In this document: positions 42,873 to 51,067 of the stretch, in pieces | How positions within the stretch are numbered: the first letter of the stretch is position 1 | Layout: each line of letters opens with the position of its first letter | Made by a program: the position numbers and the translations under genes | Source: an uncultured Bacteroidota bacterium | Lineage (GTDB): Bacteria > Bacteroidota > Bacteroidia > Bacteroidales > P3 | DNA: 64,000 nt | Direction of reading: 5' to 3' | Assembly (NCBI GenBank): GCA_902790215.1 | Contig: CADAQX010000020.1 | Coordinates: 1 to 64,000 of the forward strand | Notes under the pieces: model-generated | What the model saw: only the letters and a program-made list of their open reading frames with translations | What the model was told of the DNA's origin: nothing | The model's database searches: none

Positions 42873-45800
42873 CGGGCTATTTCTTCTTCTATCTTTATCT
42901 CGTCCATCATTATCCACGGGTTGAGGCCCTTGGCACGGTGCCATGCGGGTATGCGGGCGATGGGGGTTGCAATTATGCGTACAAAACGCACATCGGTGCG
43001 ATTGACGGGAACGGTGAGCATCTGCAGCTGGGTGGCGTTCATGGACTGCTCGGCAGGGTTGTAGGTAATCTCAGCCTCAACGGGGGCGCTGAATTCCTTG
43101 CCGTCGGACGAGACGCACACTTCGACTTTTGCGGGGGCAAAGACCCACGCATCGGGCACATGGGCGAAGCGGAGCTGCACCTGACTGAGGTGGATGCTCT
43201 TGCCAAGTTCGAGCGTCACCTCCACGTCATGTCCGGAGAAGCCCAGCCAGCCGTGGGAGAGGTCGTTGACATCACCCTGCTCGCCGTCGAAGAGGGCGCG
43301 AGCGGCATTCTTGTTGTAGGGGGTGTTGGGCTTGTGGCCATAGGTGCAAGACACAATATAATCGAAGGTGAACTGCTGTGTGGCCACAAACGAGGGGGAC
43401 TCGCCTTTCTTGAAAGCCCGTGCGCGCACCACAGTGCTGCCCTGGATGGTGAAGGGCTTGGTGTAGAGCTGGGATTTCTCGGTCGGCACACTGCCGTCGA
43501 GGGTATAGCGTATCTCGGCTTTGGGTGTGGGGCATTTGATGGATATCTGCATAGGGCCGTCGAAGCGGTCGCGGCTCTTGGCGATGACAGGCATTTCAAT
43601 GATGGCAGACACCACTTTGGGATAGATGATGCGGCGGAAATCCTGTGCGTTGTACTCCATGCAGTCGTAAGGCCGCAGGTGCACGACAAAATGGTATTGG
43701 TGGTCTTTGACCAGCATGGACTCGTCGAGGTTCATATTGGCATCGGCGCCACCCACTCCAGCGTGGGCAAAGTCAAGGTTCAGGATGCTGTCGTTCACTG
43801 AGAACTGGCACAGCGTGTCTATCAGGTCGGCAAAGAGACCCACGGCACCGTTGCGGAGGGCGAGCCAGCGCACCTCGGTGCGGTTGCCCGAGTGCTGGTG
43901 TTTGTCACCATCGTAAATATGTTCATTATTGGGATAGACATACGTCATTTCGCTTGTCGGCAGCGACTGCTGGGCTATGCGCCCTGCGGCATGGCGGTCG
44001 ATATAGCTTTCGATATTGCGGCCGAACCACTCCACGGTGTCGAGTCCACGGAAGGGTATGGTGAGGCCTGCGCGGGCGATAGTCTTTGCCTGTTCGGAAA
44101 GGGTGATGTCGTTGCTTAGAAGCACGTCGCCCGTAGCAAGGATGAGGTAGGTCTGCCGCACATCGAAAAGGTCGGCGACCTTGTCACTGCCATAGCGCAT
44201 AAGGACGTAGATGCCTACAGAGTAGTTGTCTATCTTGTGCACGTTGGTGGCCAGCACCTCGCAGGTAAGACGGTCGAGACCTATGCGCTGCCATTGACGG
44301 AGACAGTTGGGGTCGCGGATGTCGTTGGGCGAAGGGGTGCGCATAAAGTTAAGCTGCACGGGGCCGGAGAGCATCGGTTGGCCACGGAACATGAGGGAGG
44401 TGACAGTGCCGAGGCTGTCGTTGAATAGCACAGAGAAGGTGTTGTTGTATATCCTTGTCTGGTGCAATGTATCTTTCTCAATGCTGAGGGGTTGGCTGCC
44501 CGTCTGTGCCAGCTCCTGCCGAGGATTGTTTTCTGACGGCAACGGGAACTGGGCTGTATAAAGCACCGTGTTCTTGGGGATTGAGACGGTGTTGTTTCGC
44601 TGGCGGAGAGTGAACTGGATAAAGAGTTCTTCTCCCGCATAGAGCGTGAGTTTGGGGATTTTGAGCTTGATGTCCTTGGTTTCGCCGGGCTTGAGCGACA
44701 TGGTGATGTCTCCGGCGACGATGTTCGGCTTGAGGTTTGTACAGATGACGTAGTCGAGCTTGTAGTCGGACAGGGTGCGGAAGTCGCAGAGGTTGGCGAT
44801 GTCGAACTCAGCAGCGTCGGCACTGACGGAGGTCATGCGCACATTGAAAGGTCGGTAGAGGTGTTTCAGCTCCGCCATGTAGGGACGGTCGATGATTGCA
44901 TACCACGACATTAGGTCAACAAAGCCTCCCTGTATGGCATTGTGGTCTCGCACCATCTGCCACAATGGCTCCATGCCGCCGAAAGTGTTTCCCTCGGCAT
45001 TGCCGCAGGAGAGCATGACAAGCGGACGCGACTGCGCCTTGGCCAAATATTGACGCAACAGCTCGGTATTGCACTGCACGGGAGCAATGAGGTCGGTATT
45101 TTCAGCATACTGCGCAGCGGCATACAGCACCGGACGTGCGGGGTCGAGCTGACGCAAGGCCTTGTAGGCTGCAATCATGCAGACTCCGTTGTCGAGGCTT
45201 TCGCCCAACGACCAAGCAATGATGGACGTATGGTTCTTGTACCGCCCATAGAGGTTGTGCACACGGTTGACGAAGAGATCGACATTCTCGTTGTCTGTAG
45301 CCACATTCTGCCCAGGGACAATGTTGGCATCGACGATGACATAGAAACCGAGTTCGTCGCATAACTCGTAGAACTTGGGGTCTTCGGGGATGAACCCTGC
45401 CGTGCGGATGGCATTGATGTTGTGACACTTCATCTGCACCATATCGGCACGGAGGGCTTTGACTTGGTCAGCCGTCAGCGGGTGGTCGAAGCCACCGTTG
45501 GTTATGCCTTTGAGGGTGATTGTCCTGCCATTGACCGTAAGGCCGTCTTTATAAGTGACGGAACGGAAGCCGAACCGGGTGCCGACGATGTCCTGCAGTT
45601 CCATTTTCTCATCGTAAAGGCGGATGACTGCCGTGTAAAGGCGTGGTGTCTCGGCTGTCCAGGGCAGGACATCGGGCAAAGAGGAGGAGATGGTGTGGGT
45701 GGATTCGGTGCGGTTGTCGAAGAAACACCATTTGCCCAGTTTGTCAACCTGTTTGCCTTTGGTGTCCCACAGCTCCACCTCAAGATAGGCCTTGCCCTTG

Positions 45801-46390
45801 TGGCGTTGGTTGTAGAGAGTTGCTTCGAGAGAATAACTGCCCGTGGAGCTTGCAGCGTCGAAATCGGCCAGCAGGGTGTAGTCCTGCACGTTGAGCAAGG
45901 GCTTCAGCAAGATGGCACAGTCGCCGGTCAAGCCGAAGTCAACAGCTTCAAGAATGGGCTCGCTTTCCTCCTGGTTGAAACGGAGAGTGAGACGGTTGCT
46001 TTTGCCGAAACGCACCAAGTCGGTGATATCGAACTCGGTCACCGTACCCGCATCACGGCTGAAGCCTACCAGTTTGTCATCGACATAGAAACCATAGCCC
46101 GGCGACGCCTGAAAACGGAAAAAGACGCTATAGGCGCGCCACTCCTTGGGGAACTCATAGGTCTGAGTGTATTCGGATGGGATAACGTTCACATTCTCAT
46201 CCCAGTCCTCCATAACCGAGAGGTAGTAGGGCGAGTCGTCGTAGCGAAGATGCTCTATGGCGTTTTCGTCGTCATAGCTGATAATGTTGGCACGCGCGGG
46301 CACCCTCAAGGCCTCCATGCCCTGCGGCTGCTGTGCCATGGAAGCACCAAGGCACAGCAACAGACCTACGGACAGAAAAAGTCTCTTCAT
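42869..46390 (-). CDS. LacZ-like GH2 family protein, probably catalytically dead
   Basis: 1173 residues with a signal peptide (FLSVGLLLCLGASMAQ). The domain order is like beta-galactosidase: sugar-binding jelly roll (~90-200), immunoglobulin-like domain, TIM barrel (~300-530), then beta-sandwich. A chitobiase-like C-terminal domain (AEIRYTLDGSVPTEKSQLYT near 985) and a discoidin-like end follow. The active-site landmarks are altered: the usual CEYAHAMGN nucleophile segment reads LSCGNAEGN (Glu to Ser), WSLGNE reads WSLGES, and the NRHEHHP loop reads TNGGFDHP. It probably binds a glycan without cleaving it (inference). Confidence 0.88.
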   Translation of the reverse strand: MKRLFLSVGLLLCLGASMAQQPQGMEALRVPARANIISYDDENAIEHLRYDDSPYYLSVMEDWDENVNVIPSEYTQTYEFPKEWRAYSVFFRFQASPGYGFYVDDKLVGFSRDAGTVTEFDITDLVRFGKSNRLTLRFNQEESEPILEAVDFGLTGDCAILLKPLLNVQDYTLLADFDAASSTGSYSLEATLYNQRHKGKAYLEVELWDTKGKQVDKLGKWCFFDNRTESTHTISSSLPDVLPWTAETPRLYTAVIRLYDEKMELQDIVGTRFGFRSVTYKDGLTVNGRTITLKGITNGGFDHPLTADQVKALRADMVQMKCHNINAIRTAGFIPEDPKFYELCDELGFYVIVDANIVPGQNVATDNENVDLFVNRVHNLYGRYKNHTSIIAWSLGESLDNGVCMIAAYKALRQLDPARPVLYAAAQYAENTDLIAPVQCNTELLRQYLAKAQSRPLVMLSCGNAEGNTFGGMEPLWQMVRDHNAIQGGFVDLMSWYAIIDRPYMAELKHLYRPFNVRMTSVSADAAEFDIANLCDFRTLSDYKLDYVICTNLKPNIVAGDITMSLKPGETKDIKLKIPKLTLYAGEELFIQFTLRQRNNTVSIPKNTVLYTAQFPLPSENNPRQELAQTGSQPLSIEKDTLHQTRIYNNTFSVLFNDSLGTVTSLMFRGQPMLSGPVQLNFMRTPSPNDIRDPNCLRQWQRIGLDRLTCEVLATNVHKIDNYSVGIYVLMRYGSDKVADLFDVRQTYLILATGDVLLSNDITLSEQAKTIARAGLTIPFRGLDTVEWFGRNIESYIDRHAAGRIAQQSLPTSEMTYVYPNNEHIYDGDKHQHSGNRTEVRWLALRNGAVGLFADLIDTLCQFSVNDSILNLDFAHAGVGGADANMNLDESMLVKDHQYHFVVHLRPYDCMEYNAQDFRRIIYPKVVSAIIEMPVIAKSRDRFDGPMQISIKCPTPKAEIRYTLDGSVPTEKSQLYTKPFTIQGSTVVRARAFKKGESPSFVATQQFTFDYIVSCTYGHKPNTPYNKNAARALFDGEQGDVNDLSHGWLGFSGHDVEVTLELGKSIHLSQVQLRFAHVPDAWVFAPAKVEVCVSSDGKEFSAPVEAEITYNPAEQSMNATQLQMLTVPVNRTDVRFVRIIATPIARIPAWHRAKGLNPWIMMDEIKIEEEIAR

Positions 46391-46425
46391 AGCTTATAGC
46401 TTGGCATAGTGCCAAGCGCTCTGTC

Positions 46426-47019
46426 TTAGTGTTTGATATAGTAGTTGAAACCCACACCTGCCCTAACATTCTGAAGCAGGAGGGGACGGCCGATGGACAG
46501 TTCGCCATTCTCCCAGCGGTCCACACGGTTGAGGTGAATGCCCTGGTAGCCCACAAAGACATTAACCGAGACATTGCGGTTAAATGCATAACGGGCTCCT
46601 ACATCCACACCCCACATGACGCCGCCTTTGGCAATCTTGATGGCGTTATCGCCGCCGCTGGAGGAGCCTAACGGGATGGAATAGCCGACGCGCAGCGAAG
46701 TGAACGGGGTCAGCTGGCTGCGGAGGTAGTGACTGCGCACCTCGAAGAATACAGGCAACTGGGTGAAGGCACCCGTGGGGTCTTTCATGAACTCGACACC
46801 CAGACCGATGCCCGACTCCTTACGGATCTGCCAACCTCCCACAACATAGAAGTTGTGGAAGGTTGCCTTATCCGAAAAAGCAGTCGTGTTGATGTTGGTT
46901 GAAAAGTCGTAGCCTGCCACTCCGTACAAACCGTGCCAGAAAGGCTCGATATGCCTTTCCTGTGCCTGGGCTGCCATTAATGTGACCACGGCAGCCAACA
47001 ACAAAAATGCTTTTTTCAT
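46426..47019 (-). CDS. Outer membrane beta-barrel protein
   Basis: 197 residues with a signal peptide (FLLLAAVVTLMAAQAQ). The pattern of alternating strands includes HGLYGVAGYDFSTNINTTAF and VSVNVFVGYQGIHLNRVDRW, ending in an aromatic-containing terminal strand (GVGFNYYIKH). Length and pattern fit a small OmpA/PorT-type barrel. It lies between the CoA-transferase and GH2 genes on the same strand, ~30 nt from each. Function unknown. Confidence 0.75.
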   Translation of the reverse strand: MKKAFLLLAAVVTLMAAQAQERHIEPFWHGLYGVAGYDFSTNINTTAFSDKATFHNFYVVGGWQIRKESGIGLGVEFMKDPTGAFTQLPVFFEVRSHYLRSQLTPFTSLRVGYSIPLGSSSGGDNAIKIAKGGVMWGVDVGARYAFNRNVSVNVFVGYQGIHLNRVDRWENGELSIGRPLLLQNVRAGVGFNYYIKH

Positions 47020-47049
47020 AGTGTTTTGTGTTATGCGAAAAGAGGATTA

Positions 47050-47706
47050 TTAACACATGGGCTTCAGGTCGGGCGAGACAATCAGGGTAGCCTCGGTGGC
47101 AGCCTGCACCTGCTCGACGGTGAACTCGGGATTAATCTCGGTCAGCACAATGCCCTTGGGAGTGATTTCCATGACACCCATCTCGGTGATAATCATGTTC
47201 ACCTGACCCTTAGCGGTGAGAGGCAGCGTGCATTTCTTCAAGATTTTGGGGTTGCCCTTGGCAGTGTGTTCCATAGCCAGGATGACCTTTTTGGCACCCA
47301 CCAGCAAGTCCATGGCACCGCCCATACCGGGGGTCTTCTTGCCAGGAATCATCCAGTTGGCCAAGTCGCCCTGCTCGTCAACCTGCATAGCGCCGAGCAC
47401 CGACACATTGACGTGACCGCCGCGGATGATACCGAAGGATGTTGCGCTGTCGAAAGTGCTGGCCTCGTCGGTATAAGTGATATAGCCACCACCTGCATTG
47501 ATCAACCAGGGGTCTTCCTTACCCTCTTCGGGAGTGGGACCCATACCAATCATACCGTTCTCTGACTGGAGAATAACATGCACCCCTTCGGGAAGGAAGT
47601 TAGGAATAAGGGTCGGCAGACCGATACCGAGGTTTACAACATCACCGTCTTTCAGCTCCTTGGCGGCACGACGGGCGATAAAGGGTTTAATTTGTTCTTT
47701 TTCCAT
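47050..47706 (-). CDS. CoA-transferase subunit beta (acetoacetate/butyrate type)
   Basis: 218 residues of the 3-oxoacid CoA-transferase B family. VNLGIGLPTLIPNFLPEG precedes the catalytic glutamate E49 in SENGMIGMGP; GAMQVDEQGDLANWMIPGK follows. In lysine fermentation this activity moves CoA between acetoacetate and butyrate (pathway knowledge). It lies 50 nt after kamE on the same strand. The alpha subunit that normally sits next to it is not in the window, which is unusual. Confidence 0.88.
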   Translation of the reverse strand: MEKEQIKPFIARRAAKELKDGDVVNLGIGLPTLIPNFLPEGVHVILQSENGMIGMGPTPEEGKEDPWLINAGGGYITYTDEASTFDSATSFGIIRGGHVNVSVLGAMQVDEQGDLANWMIPGKKTPGMGGAMDLLVGAKKVILAMEHTAKGNPKILKKCTLPLTAKGQVNMIITEMGVMEITPKGIVLTEINPEFTVEQVQAATEATLIVSPDLKPMC

Positions 47707-47756
47707 AGTTAGTATTATTTAATGTTGTTTTTATCAATGTAATAAATGGCAGAGCA

Positions 47757-48545
47757 CTATTTCATGCCGCGCTTCACCATTTCCTGGGCGATGAACGAGG
47801 CCTCGTCGTCGGCATATGTGTTCATGCCGAAACCGGCATCATAGCCCAACTCTTTGGCCAACTCGTGGCTGATACGGGGACCGCCGCAGATGAGGATAAT
47901 CTTGTCGCGCAAGCCCTCGGCCTCCAACATCTCCACCAGCTCGGTGAGATTCTTGATGTGGATGTCCTTCTGGGTGACCGTCTGCGACACGATAAGGGCG
48001 TCGGCGTGCAGCTCAATGCCCTTGGCGATAAACTCCTCGTTAGGCACCTGGCTGCCGAGGTTATAGGCATCAATCATGTCGTAGCGCTCCAAGCCGTAGT
48101 GGCCGGCATAGCCTTTCATGTTCATGATGGCATCGATACCCACCGTGTGTGCATCCGTGCCGGTGCTGGCGCCCACAATGACAATCTTGCGGCCAATATG
48201 CTCGCGGATATACTCGTCGCACTCGTGCATGTCCATGGTCGTTGACTCGACCTTGGGGACATGGATGGTGGAGTAATCTACCGTATGGGTGCAGCTGCCG
48301 TAGCAGTTAAAGAACGTGAAACCCTCGGTCAGCTCTTTGCTATAGACAACCAGCGGGTTCTCGAAGCCCATCTTTTTCATCAATTGCTTGGCGGCCTCGA
48401 TAGCCTCGTCGCCTGCGGGTACGGGCAGGGTGAAACTCAGCTGGGTCTTGCCGTCGTTCATGGTGTCGCCGTATGGCTTTATCTTGGTAAGGTCTAAGGT
48501 TTTGTCGTAATCCTTAGCCTCCATTGAATACAATCCTTCACTCAT
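47757..48545 (-). CDS. kamE: D-lysine 5,6-aminomutase beta subunit
   Basis: 262 residues. This B12- and PLP-dependent subunit has the cobalamin motif DAHTVG with H133, and K144 eleven residues later in IMNMKGYAG. These are the same numbers as the cobalt-ligand His and PLP-lysine described for the clostridial enzyme. An N-terminal dimerisation region (~1-100) precedes the Rossmann-like B12 domain. It moves the amino group of lysine to C5 in anaerobic lysine breakdown. It is separated from kamD by ~120 nt filled with a family B repeat. Confidence 0.94.
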   Translation of the reverse strand: MSEGLYSMEAKDYDKTLDLTKIKPYGDTMNDGKTQLSFTLPVPAGDEAIEAAKQLMKKMGFENPLVVYSKELTEGFTFFNCYGSCTHTVDYSTIHVPKVESTTMDMHECDEYIREHIGRKIVIVGASTGTDAHTVGIDAIMNMKGYAGHYGLERYDMIDAYNLGSQVPNEEFIAKGIELHADALIVSQTVTQKDIHIKNLTELVEMLEAEGLRDKIILICGGPRISHELAKELGYDAGFGMNTYADDEASFIAQEMVKRGMK

Positions 48546-48549
48546 ATTT

Positions 48550-48663
48550 TTAAATTGTTTGATTGTTTGATTGCTTGATTGTTTAAGTTTTTTGATTACT
48601 TGATTGTCCGATTGTTTGTGTATTTTTACTCAAGCATTATCACATTCAAGCATTCAAGCAATA
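48550..48663 (-). repeat. Family B hairpin repeat, copy 4
   Basis: On the minus strand it begins AATTATTGCTTGAATGCTTG right after the kamD stop and continues through TTGAGT to CAATCAAGCAATC units. Its orientation is that of kamD. It lies between two subunits of one enzyme, so it may set their ratio. Confidence 0.88.
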
Positions 48664-48667
48664 ATTA

Positions 48668-50224
48668 TTACTTCTTACCTTTCATCAGGTCAATAAACGG
48701 GTTGAAATAGTTGTCCGCTTTCAGCGTTACGCCGTCAAGGCCCTTGCCGCCGTTCTTGGGACGCTTCACATTGGCGAAGATGCCCTTCTCCAGCGCGGTG
48801 AACAGGCCTTCGCTCTCCATGGCCTCAAGCAGCTTGGTGGCATCGTCGAGCACCTTCTTGGCACGGTTACGCACAATGCCGTTCTCCTTGAACTCCACTT
48901 CCTCGCCAATGTCCTTCATGTTGTTGAAGATATACTTGGCATTCTCGATGGAGAGATAGCGGTCGCTCATAAAGGGCGTGTGGATGGCCTCGGTAGGCAT
49001 ACCCAACAGCTGCAGGCCCTGATGAGTCCACTGGCCAATGATGTTGAACAAAGCATCCTGAATATGGCCACGGAAAATGTTACCCGTCATAAACTTGGTG
49101 GGAGGCATGTATTTCAGCGGAGCCTTCGGGAAGATTTCACGCAGCATCTGCGCCTGCGCCAGCTCATAGAGGAAACCGTTCTCCAGCATGGGGTCCATCT
49201 CAAAGGCGTGGCCCAAGCCCTGCTGCTCCTCGGGCAGACCGGCCAGCAGAGCCAGCTGCTCGTTGATGAAGTCGGATGCCAGCACCGTGTGTGCCTCCTC
49301 GTAGGCATCGGCAGTGGTGAGGTAGTTGTCCTCGCCAGTGTTGATGATAACACCTGCGAAGCCATTGATAATGCGGCTGAAGTACTGGTCAATCAGCGTG
49401 CGCTGCATGTTGATGTCGCGGAAAAGAATGCCGTAGAGGGCATCGTTCAACATCACATCCAAGCCTTCCAGGGCGCCCATGGCGGCAATCTCGGGCATAC
49501 ACAGACCGGAGCAATAGTTACACAGGCGGATGTAGCGGCCTACCTCCTCGCCCACCTCGTCAAGCGCCTTGCGCATGATGCGGAAATTCTCCTGAGTGGC
49601 GAAAGTGCCGCCGAAGCCCTCGGTCGTAGCGCCATAAGGCACATAGTCCAACAGGCTCTGACCCGTGGTGCGGATAACGGCGATGATGTCAGCACCCTGA
49701 CGGGCACCGGCCTGAGCCTGCACCACATCCTCGTAGATATTACCAGTGGCAACAATGATATACAAGTAGGGCTTGCTGCCCTCGCCAATCGTGGCGATAT
49801 ACTCTTCACGGCGTTTGCGACGGCCACGGATACGGGCGATGTTTTCCTCAATAAAGGGCGTCAAGGCTGCCTTAATCTCCTCAGCCTTGTGCACAGGCAT
49901 CTGAGTGATGTCCAGCTCGCCATTGCTGATGGCCTCGGCAATCTCCTGCGGATTTCTGCCCGTTTCCAAAATGGCGTTGCCCATAAAGAAGCACACACCC
50001 TGACCCAAAAGGCCCTTGCTTTTCAACTCGTCCACCACCACATTGGGCAGGGGTACCTCGTTAGCGTCGATGCCGTCAATACCTAAAAGGCGGCATATGG
50101 TGCGCTCCACTGCAACCGTGGTATAGTTGCCCACAAAATCCTGCACCTGGTCGGCAATTTTGCGCGCCACACCCCGTGCATGTTCGACTTTTTCAAAATC
50201 AAGTCCTACTTTACTTTGTTGCAT
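48668..50224 (-). CDS. kamD: D-lysine 5,6-aminomutase alpha subunit
   Basis: 518 residues matching the KamD family along its length: VEHARGVARKIADQVQDFV near the start, SLLDYVPYGATTEGFGGTFA in the middle, LCNYCSGLCMPEIAAMGALE and YMPPTKFMTGNIFRGHIQDA further on. It forms the barrel that holds the substrate while the beta subunit brings adenosylcobalamin. First gene of the minus-strand kamD-kamE-CoA-transferase group. Other lysine fermentation genes (kamA, kdd, kce, kal) are not in the window. Confidence 0.95.
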   Translation of the reverse strand: MQQSKVGLDFEKVEHARGVARKIADQVQDFVGNYTTVAVERTICRLLGIDGIDANEVPLPNVVVDELKSKGLLGQGVCFFMGNAILETGRNPQEIAEAISNGELDITQMPVHKAEEIKAALTPFIEENIARIRGRRKRREEYIATIGEGSKPYLYIIVATGNIYEDVVQAQAGARQGADIIAVIRTTGQSLLDYVPYGATTEGFGGTFATQENFRIMRKALDEVGEEVGRYIRLCNYCSGLCMPEIAAMGALEGLDVMLNDALYGILFRDINMQRTLIDQYFSRIINGFAGVIINTGEDNYLTTADAYEEAHTVLASDFINEQLALLAGLPEEQQGLGHAFEMDPMLENGFLYELAQAQMLREIFPKAPLKYMPPTKFMTGNIFRGHIQDALFNIIGQWTHQGLQLLGMPTEAIHTPFMSDRYLSIENAKYIFNNMKDIGEEVEFKENGIVRNRAKKVLDDATKLLEAMESEGLFTALEKGIFANVKRPKNGGKGLDGVTLKADNYFNPFIDLMKGKK

Positions 50225-50322
50225 AGATGTACAATTTCAGTTACTAATTCATTATTATTCAACCATTAATACCCATCGATACAGCCCAAAGCATGCATCG
50301 GGGATGTCTATTTTCAGACTTG

Positions 50323-50330
50323 CAAAGTTA
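50323..50330 (-). promoter_or_regulatory. -7 box upstream of kamD
   Basis: TAACTTTG on the minus strand (CAAAGTTA on plus), ~95 nt before the kamD start. I saw no cobalamin-riboswitch signature in the leader. Confidence 0.5.
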
Positions 50331-50475
50331 ATGATTTTTTTGCAATCTACCACTTTTTATAAATAAAATATTTTTTTACCTAACAAAATGCCACCCACAA
50401 CAGCGCTCAAACCAAGCCATATTACAGCCTTCCACAACGGCATCCAGCACAGCCGCTCCCTTGTCTTGCGTCGGT

Positions 50476-50537
50476 CTTGGACGGAATTAACCTGACTCTT
50501 TTTTGCGCAAAAAAGTGTCAAGTTAATTCCGTCCAAG
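50476..50537. repeat. 62-bp near-perfect palindrome
   Basis: The outer arms CTTGGACGGAATTAAC and GTTAATTCCGTCCAAG are perfect 16-bp complements. The inner part, CTTTTTTGCGCAAAAAAG, is itself a palindrome. It lies 10 nt from family D copy 2 between kamD and GH25. It could be a bidirectional terminator or another mobile hairpin. Confidence 0.85.
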
Positions 50538-50547
50538 AGACCATCAC

Positions 50548-50656
50548 GCGTCGTCATTTATTCGATCGTTATTCGATCGTTTTCCCTTTTGTTTCCGTTT
50601 CACAAAGGGAAAAATGAGGGAAACATATCGAAAAACGATAGGATAAAGAACGACGC
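50548..50656. repeat. Family D 109-bp palindromic element, copy 2
   Basis: Same ends as copy 1 (GCGTCGTCATTTATTCG ... GAACGACGC) and the same length. The first ~40 nt are nearly identical to copy 1, while the central part differs but still pairs with itself. No reading frame of note. Confidence 0.85.
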
Positions 50657-50825
50657 AACATCGAGTCCTGAATGCACACAGAGTAACGTTGGAGACAAAT
50701 AAGTGACAATATGGGAACGTTGAGGAAAGGTGGCGTAATCCCTCACAGAATAAAGAGTAAATTACGCGCGAAGCGGCTGAAAGCAAAGTAAGAGGTAAGA
50801 GATAAGAACCAGGATTGTATACCAC

Positions 50826-50927
50826 TGAGATATTGCTTGAATGTGTAATTGCTTGAGTAATTTGACTGCGCCAGTCACTCAGACAATCAAGCAATCAGAC
50901 AATTAAGCAATCAGACAATCAAGCAAT
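50826..50927 (+). repeat. Family B hairpin repeat, copy 5
   Basis: ATTGCTTGAATGTGTAATTG arm, loop with CTGCGCCAG, then ACTCAGACAATCAAGCAATC and further units. It is the one B copy not directly after a stop codon. The rest of 50225-51067 holds the kamD leader, the two palindromes and a GCGTAAT...ATTACGC inverted repeat (50733-50767). No gene is supported there. Confidence 0.85.
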
Positions 50928-50989
50928 ACCCTAATGACCGATTTGGGTTAAACCGACTTGTAAAATCCTATCTCGTCTTTTTCAGGTCT

Positions 50990-51024
50990 GTTTATGCCCT
51001 ATCGGTTTTTATTTCGGCATAAAC
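50990..51024 (-). terminator. Hairpin downstream of GH25
   Basis: GTTTATGCC (50990-50998) pairs with GGCATAAAC (51016-51024), 44 nt beyond the GH25 stop on the minus strand. No strong T-run. Confidence 0.35.
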
Positions 51025-51067
51025 CCTATTGAGCGATTGGGGTAGAAAGAAGATAGAACGATGCCTA

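Noticed and set aside
45422..46399. Long open frame of 325 codons on the plus strand opposite the GH2 gene
   Set aside because: The minus-strand GH2 frame has clear domains and a signal peptide; the antisense frame has no recognisable motif and is explained by codon bias.
50225..50350. Possible cobalamin riboswitch before kamD
   Set aside because: kamDE use B12, so I looked, but the leader is short and lacks the B12-box type conserved sequence.
50544..50894. 116-codon minus-strand frame between kamD and GH25
   Set aside because: It lies across family D and family B repeats and has no recognisable domain.
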